The position numbers and the translations under genes were made by a program. Positions 58,228 through 64,000 of a DNA stretch of 64,000 nucleotides are shown here, one piece after another (position 1 is the stretch's first letter; the number at the start of each line of letters is the position of its first letter). Under the pieces are notes generated by a model, which was not told the DNA's origin, did not search any database, and saw nothing but the letters and a program-made list of their open reading frames with translations. The DNA lies in assembly GCA_002914845.1 (NCBI GenBank), contig JXTC01000550.1:59963-123962 (forward strand), given 5' to 3'. The stretch is from Trema orientale. Lineage: Eukaryota > Streptophyta > Magnoliopsida > Rosales > Cannabaceae.

Positions 58228-60909
58228 ATCCTTTTCGTTGTTCAGGTATGTGTCCCCGCTATATGTATGGATTTCTATCTTTATTACATTAATCATCTTC
58301 TTCTCTTGAAAGATTTTCTTCTTTTTGGAGATTTTTTTGACTTTTGTTTTGTAATTTGGTATTGCAGAAACTCACCGTTGCAAGTACAAGGACGCAAGGA
58401 CTATTTTTGTTTTTCTTATTTTGCTATTTCATTTATACAAGGAACTGACAGAGTTGGAGCATGCCAGAGAAACATTTGTTCAAAATCTGTAGCAAAGTTG
58501 TTATCATCCAGTAGTAGTCATCCTGTTTTTGCTTGTGTTAAATTGAAAGACTAGTTGGAAAGAGAAAAAAAAAAAAAAATTCTGGGATATCTGACTACTT
58601 CTTATTGGCTCTTACGTTGCTAAAAGAGTTGGAGGAAAAATTTTGCTTTAAAATCAGGTCTTATTTTACACTTGATCTTCTTTGTATTTGTACAGATCAA
58701 ATGTAAAGAGGCAATTACAAGTTTCACTTTATGCAAAGTGAATAAGTCATTTGTTTCTCATTCTGTGTACTTGTAATTTTCTTTTCAAACAAGGTTGATG
58801 AATTCGTGCCACTAATATTGACATCACTGCCTCAAAGAATGCTTATGGTCTCACCGCTTTACAGAACCCAATCAAGATTTGCCCATGTAATCAAAATTAT
58901 TATTGATGAAAGTAGTTTTTCAAACGAGCTTATAATTCACTGTTGTACATGTCACGTGGATCATTGAACCATTCAATTAAGTCACCAGAATTTTTCGATG
59001 GCTTTTTTCCATTTTCAGATATGCCTAGTTGGAGCTGGACCCTATGGGAAACACACTACCACTTTAGAGGCCGTTACATACTTCTTGATCATCCACCATC
59101 ACAACTTGTGTCAGTGTTTGATGGGGTTGGTTGACTTCTGTAGACAAGAGTATGGGCATCAGAACCAAAGAAAATGACAAATTAATTAAAATGGATTTGT
59201 TTGATATCTCAAAAAAGAAAATAAATGCGACTAGTGATCCATGTATCTAAATTATTTTCAGAGTGATGTGTTGTATGTGTTGGCATGGAAGCTGATATAT
59301 GACAAAAGAAGGAAGCAAGAAACATATCAAATCTCAAAGCAGGAGGAGTGAACGTTGTTCTCTGGCTAAGAAAGGGATTTGATTACATAATATGGAGCAC
59401 AGTATTCAAGGCAAAGCTTCTTTTGTTGTTCATCTCTAAAGCAGACCGTACCCGATATTCATTTACTTACGTATTGGGAAATGGACCTCATTAGTAGTAG
59501 TGATTTGGATTTAAATGATCTTTCTAACAGTCTTCTGAAAAAAAAAAAAATTTTTTTAGAGTATTTTGAAAAATAATTTTTTTTATTAGTATCATAATTT
59601 TATTTGATAAAGATTCAATTTATGCTAATTAATTATTCTTAAAAAATTTATAATTTTATCTTCACACGTCACAGGTCCTAATAACGTTTCTAGTCAGGAC
59701 ACTTTGAACATTTGAAATATTAGCCCTGTGGGGATGGAGTCCGCTGGCTGTCTATGAGCTTCTCTGTATTAATTTTACAAAGAAAATTGTCAAAACTTGT
59801 TATGAAGAATCTAATATATCATTCTCCAAAATTGCTACTCAACCCAATTACCTGAGTTAGATAGGATAGCAAGAACACTTGACAACTGTGGTAAGACTTT
59901 TTTATATTTCTTTCTTCTTCCTTTCACCAAAAAATGAAAAACTGGCCAAGCTTTTGGTGGGACTGGTTTTTAATTTTTTTTTTAAATTAGGAGCAACCCG
60001 ATACTTTATTTTTATTTTTAAAAAGGGAATTAGGGTGAAGTGTCAACACTTTTTATCCAATTTAGCCCATATTAGAAGCTCAGTCAAGACATGGAGGGAT
60101 AAGGCGCTGTGGTCTAGTTAGTTATGAGGAACAATGACACCTGCTCAGCAAAGACACATATTGGTGGATTAATCTTATAAGGGAGCGAAAAATATTCCTT
60201 GTAGCACATATGGGGAATCTCATTGATGCTGGACCTCTACCTCTACCACCAAGCCACCACCATCGTGGTGATACTCTTGTCTTTATGTCGTGGGAAGTGA
60301 GAATTGGCTTTTCCTCAAAGTTAAAGTACAAGGAATATTAATTAGCACAATGGGACATCACCCACTTTCATAAAGTTAGATTTGGCTGCCAATTTTGTCG
60401 TTTTCTGCTACTCTTATTTGTATACGACACAAATCTTGATTGCGAAATAGTATGTCTGTCTTTCTTGCAGAAATGTACGTGTTCTTCTTGTATAAAATTC
60501 TCACTTTTATTTAAGATCTCTCTTGTATAAAGATTTCATCTTCTTCATTTCGAAACTTCGCAAAATATCACTGAGGAGTAAATCGTATTAATGCTTTCAT
60601 ATCATATATCATTCTCCCTCACCAAGCGGGAAAAAAAAAAGTATGAATATGTCTTATTTGCTGGGACAACCTTTTTTTTTTTTTAAATGAAAAAAAAAAA
60701 AGAAAGAGAGAGAGATTCTCCACTTGAACTTTTAAAATAAAAGGACGAGTGCAGACCACCAGGCACTGATTTAATATTATAATACCTATACAATACCATA
60801 TAACCATTATATCTCACCTTAACTTGCTTGAAACCAATAGAAACTCACCATCTAATTCTCTCGGTGCAAAGTTTCAGGTCTTAGGATTTTACTAGCTAAT
60901 TGTGTTTTA
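58228..60909. other. Duplicated 3' flank and upstream DNA of the second NLR
   Basis: 58228-59150 is the second copy of the NLR 3' flank. 59150-60909 is AT-rich DNA with T- and A-runs, probably including the promoter of the second NLR; the final 60 bp resembles a leader. No other gene is supported. Confidence 0.5.
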
Positions 60910-63900
60910 ATGGCTGCAGACAAAAATCTGTGCGTTGTGGCTGATCGAGTCCTTGGACTGTTGCGCTCCGAAGACGTTCGAGAGATTGGATTACGCTGGG
61001 GTGTTGCAGAGGAGCTGATCAGGGGACTTGAAGAAACAGTTTCAGTCTTCGCACCTCTGCTTCTTGATGCGGAGAAGAAGACTACCAGCAACTACAAGAT
61101 CACAGAATGGCTGAGGAGACTTGAAGAGGTTCTTGACGATGCCGATAACTTGCTGGAGGAGTTAGCAACCGAAGCTAGTTTGCTGCACATGCACAGATCA
61201 TCATCATCGATGACGGGAAAAATGTCCGGACAGGTACGTAGCTTGATTTTCTCAACCCTCGGGGCTTCTCAGGTCAATAGCATGCGTCAGAAAATTGAAG
61301 ACATAAAGATGAAACTAGAGCATGAAATTGAAGTTGGGGAAAGAGAGATGGGTTTGGAAGAGCGTTGTAGTGATAAAGAAGTTGAATTTCTGGGTGAAGT
61401 GGTGTGGCAGAAGGTTGTTGACAAAATGGAAATCATTATTATTTTGTTGGATATGAATTTTGAGGAGAATGTCACGGTTCTTCCCATATTGGGTTCGGAT
61501 CAATTAGAATTAACCAAGCTTGGAAAAGACATAGTGTACAATGAGAAGATGATAAAAGAAAATTTTTGCAAAAGAATTTGGATAAGACTTCGTAGAAAGT
61601 TTGATGAAATTATTAATGAAGTCTTTGCACGTGTATGTCCTGATTGTCCTCTTCACTCAGATAAGGATAAGTTATTATTAGAACTCAGTTCATCATTATC
61701 CCGAAAGCGGTTCCTTATTGTATTAGACGATGCGTGGGTTGAAAGCCCTGAGGATTGGCATTTCCTAAAAGATCTTAAAACAATGGGTGTCAAGGGGAGT
61801 AAAATAATTGTAACTACCTGTGACGAGGGCATTTCGAGAGTTACAGGCAGCATCCCACCATATTTTTTAGATGCCCCAAGAAGAAGCAGTTTCCTTAATT
61901 CAATACGTTACGGTTGTCCAATTAGAGAAGATCGGTTGCGGAGTTTATTTGAAAATGTGGCTTTTGGAGTACAACAACCTACAGACAGCATGAAAGACTT
62001 TGGAAACAAGATTTTTAAGGAGATTTTAAAGAGTTACGCGGGACTACCTCTTGTCATAACGGCAATAGGAAGCATGTTATATTTCGAAAATTCAGAAAAA
62101 GAGTGGCGCAGTTTTTATGAAGACGAGCTCTCCAAAATAGTAAAGCACTCAAATTTTTACTATAGCGTAATGGAATCATTGAGGCCATGTTATGAGCATC
62201 TCCCTTCACCTCTAAAACATTGTTTTGCTTATTGTAGCTTATTTCCGAAAGATCATGAGATAGATGTACAGACATTAATAAAAATGTGGATGGCTCAAGG
62301 CTTTATTGTTGAGCAGCCAGAGAAATCTCCAGAGGATGTTGGTTATGATTATGTTCTGAATTTACTAAGAAGATCCTTCTTTCAAGAGCCTAGAATAGAT
62401 GCGAGGGGACGTGTGATAAAATTCAAACTGCATTATTTGATGCATCGGCTTTCAACTAATATAGCGTGGAAACATTGCGCCGTATTATCTTCAGAGAGTA
62501 CTGATCGTAGGCTTACTGATGAACGTTCCCATGTGTCATATGGTTCTAGTTTATTTTCAGCTGATGTTCTCCGAACATCCTTAAATAGGAAAAAAACACG
62601 GTCCTTTCTTTTCCAGAGTCAGTTATGGAGAAAAAAGAGAGGAATACAGGATAATTACAAAATTTGTGAAGCTGTAATTTCTAGATGTAAATTTTTACGG
62701 GCACTAGATATGCATGCTATTGGGATTAAGATTGTTCCATATTCTATTGGCGAATTGAAGTTTTTGAAGTATCTCGATCTTTCAGAAAATGAGGATATCA
62801 TAGAACTTCCTGATTCCATCACCAGGCTTCTGAATTTGCAATCCTTGAGGCTCTCCTCATGTTTTAGGCTCAGACAGCTGCCAAGAGACATTCGAAATTT
62901 GATCAACCTTCGGCATCTTGAGATTGATGGGTGCTATAGTTTGACTAGTCTTCCCCGTGGATTTGGTCGATTGACTAATCTTCGGACATTATCACAAATT
63001 ATACTCAGTGAGAACTCCTCTATGCACAATGCCGAGCTACATGAACTGAAAGGATTGAGTAACTTGAGAGAAGAGTTTCAAATCAAAAACCTGAGACATG
63101 AAAAGGATGACATAGCTTTATGTTTGAGTGCGATACAAAAGGTTAAGTCATTGTCATTAGAATGGGACAATCATGTACCGGAGTCTAACTGCAAGCAAAT
63201 GTTGCTAGACAGTGATGTCTCTTCAGATCTCAAAGAATTGGCCATAAATGGACACATGGGTGTCAGCTTATTTAGTCCAAGCTTTTCTTTGCCTAGCAAT
63301 CTGGTGAAACTTTCGTTGAGGAGGTGCTTGAAATGCGAAGAGCTACCATCACTCCATCAATTACGCCATCTCAAGGTATTGATATTGGACGAGATTAACG
63401 AACTGAAGTCCATTTCATCCGAAGCGCCTTTACCACATAACTCATCATCGACAGCATTCTTTCCGTCCCTGCGAGAACTCTGGCTCACGGAACTACCCAA
63501 GCTAGAGACATGGATGGTATATGGAGGCTATGAGTTGCCTTCATTTCCCTGTCTTTCTAAATTAGTTATTGAAGATTGCCCCAAGTTGGAGTACATGCCC
63601 CTCTACCCGACTCTAGAAGAAGGTCTAGTTCTGGACACGACTTGCTGGTTTCCGTTTGAGAGGACCATGGAGCAGAAAACACAAGTCCACAAAGCAACAT
63701 CATCAACTTCCTCGTCATCATCAGCTCCTCTCTCCAAATTGAAGAATCTGTGTCTTGTTGGCATTGAGCAGCTTTCCCACTACGTTGTTGACGACATCAC
63801 ATGGGGTACCCTAGAAAGTCTACGATTTTTGAGATTAGATTGTCTCCCACGACTGGATACTTTTCCGCAGGGGTTTTCACAGATCACCAACCTGCAAGAA

Positions 63901-64000
63901 CTCCATATTTGGCGCTGTTGTATGGGAAAAATCGATGGTATCGAGGCCTTTGAATTTCTTGAAAAACTGGTGATTCGTGTGTGTCCCAATTTGAAGTTAC
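60910..64000 (+). CDS. CC-NBS-LRR resistance-like protein, 3' partial
   Basis: A paralogue of the NLR at 52479, open for 1030 codons to the window edge without a stop. It starts MAADKNLCVVADRVLGLLRS. The coiled-coil (AEKKTTSNYKITEWLRRLEE) is at 1-140. At the P-loop it reads VLPILGSDQLELTKLGKD (about 191-206), again without Gly-Lys-Thr. Its kinase-2 is intact (FLIVLDDAW, 268-276), RNBS-B is TTCDE, GLPL is intact (AGLPLVITAIGS), and RNBS-D LKHCFAYCSLFPK is conserved. The MHD position reads LHY (507-509: KFKLHYLMHRL). So motif loss is complementary to its neighbour, which has MHD but no kinase-2 Asp. LRRs run from about 600 to the window end; by alignment to the neighbour only about 50 residues should be missing. 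Confidence 0.9.
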   Translation, partial: MAADKNLCVVADRVLGLLRSEDVREIGLRWGVAEELIRGLEETVSVFAPLLLDAEKKTTSNYKITEWLRRLEEVLDDADNLLEELATEASLLHMHRSSSSMTGKMSGQVRSLIFSTLGASQVNSMRQKIEDIKMKLEHEIEVGEREMGLEERCSDKEVEFLGEVVWQKVVDKMEIIIILLDMNFEENVTVLPILGSDQLELTKLGKDIVYNEKMIKENFCKRIWIRLRRKFDEIINEVFARVCPDCPLHSDKDKLLLELSSSLSRKRFLIVLDDAWVESPEDWHFLKDLKTMGVKGSKIIVTTCDEGISRVTGSIPPYFLDAPRRSSFLNSIRYGCPIREDRLRSLFENVAFGVQQPTDSMKDFGNKIFKEILKSYAGLPLVITAIGSMLYFENSEKEWRSFYEDELSKIVKHSNFYYSVMESLRPCYEHLPSPLKHCFAYCSLFPKDHEIDVQTLIKMWMAQGFIVEQPEKSPEDVGYDYVLNLLRRSFFQEPRIDARGRVIKFKLHYLMHRLSTNIAWKHCAVLSSESTDRRLTDERSHVSYGSSLFSADVLRTSLNRKKTRSFLFQSQLWRKKRGIQDNYKICEAVISRCKFLRALDMHAIGIKIVPYSIGELKFLKYLDLSENEDIIELPDSITRLLNLQSLRLSSCFRLRQLPRDIRNLINLRHLEIDGCYSLTSLPRGFGRLTNLRTLSQIILSENSSMHNAELHELKGLSNLREEFQIKNLRHEKDDIALCLSAIQKVKSLSLEWDNHVPESNCKQMLLDSDVSSDLKELAINGHMGVSLFSPSFSLPSNLVKLSLRRCLKCEELPSLHQLRHLKVLILDEINELKSISSEAPLPHNSSSTAFFPSLRELWLTELPKLETWMVYGGYELPSFPCLSKLVIEDCPKLEYMPLYPTLEEGLVLDTTCWFPFERTMEQKTQVHKATSSTSSSSSAPLSKLKNLCLVGIEQLSHYVVDDITWGTLESLRFLRLDCLPRLDTFPQGFSQITNLQELHIWRCCMGKIDGIEAFEFLEKLVIRVCPNLKL

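Noticed and set aside
61287..63989. Several minus-strand frames across the second NLR
   Set aside because: Antisense shadows of the leucine-rich coding strand, which is open for 1030 codons on the plus strand.

Overview
This is a plant nuclear genome segment. Genes have many short GT-AG introns, intergenic DNA is AT-rich and full of small DNA-transposon derivatives, and the products are plant-specific (OBERON-type PHD protein, CHX antiporter, DUF4220/DUF594 protein, CC-NBS-LRR resistance proteins). Protein similarity recalled from memory points to a eudicot, probably a rosid and perhaps Rosaceae; that placement is inference. One ambiguous base (n) occurs near 50193.

Layout. 1-5.2 kb: a CHX28-like cation/H+ antiporter on the minus strand, reconstructed as 4 exons and 801 aa. 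5.85-6.42 kb: a non-autonomous hAT-like element with a perfect 8-bp target-site duplication, sitting in the promoter gap shared with the next, divergent gene. 6.9-13.7 kb: an EFR3-family (SRL2-like) membrane-scaffold gene on the plus strand, 19 exons and 1061 aa, with a complete tRNA-Leu(AAG) gene antisense inside intron 3. 14.8-15.2 kb: a small minus-strand gene for a probable organelle membrane protein. 15.6-24.2 kb: gene-poor DNA holding a 264-bp tandem duplication, a roughly 4.5-kb element with degenerate inverted ends and inverted internal symmetry, two further long inverted-repeat elements and a MITE. 24.4-30.3 kb: an OBERON4-like PHD-finger gene on the plus strand. 31.6-38.2 kb: a transposon nursery with nested elements, a second MITE copy, a TRIM-like retrotransposon and a broken copy of the last exon of topoisomerase II. 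38.7-45.5 kb: full-length DNA topoisomerase II on the minus strand, 19 exons and 1490 aa. 47.8-49.9 kb: a single-exon DUF4220/DUF594 gene. 52.5-64 kb: a CNL resistance-gene cluster with one complete gene, one cut by the window end, and a relic of a third copy between them.

The genes do not form a pathway. Housekeeping or developmental genes (EFR3, OBE4-like, TOP2) lie in ordinary single-copy context, while the NLR cluster shows tandem duplication and deletion. The most notable observations are the P-loop-less paired NLRs with reciprocal motif loss, the deleted middle NLR copy, the inverted TOP2 exon pseudogene, the MITE pairs with exact target-site duplications, and the large inverted-symmetry element at 16.2-20.7 kb.

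Exon joins were chosen by reading splice dinucleotides, phase and remembered family sequence; none has transcript support here.
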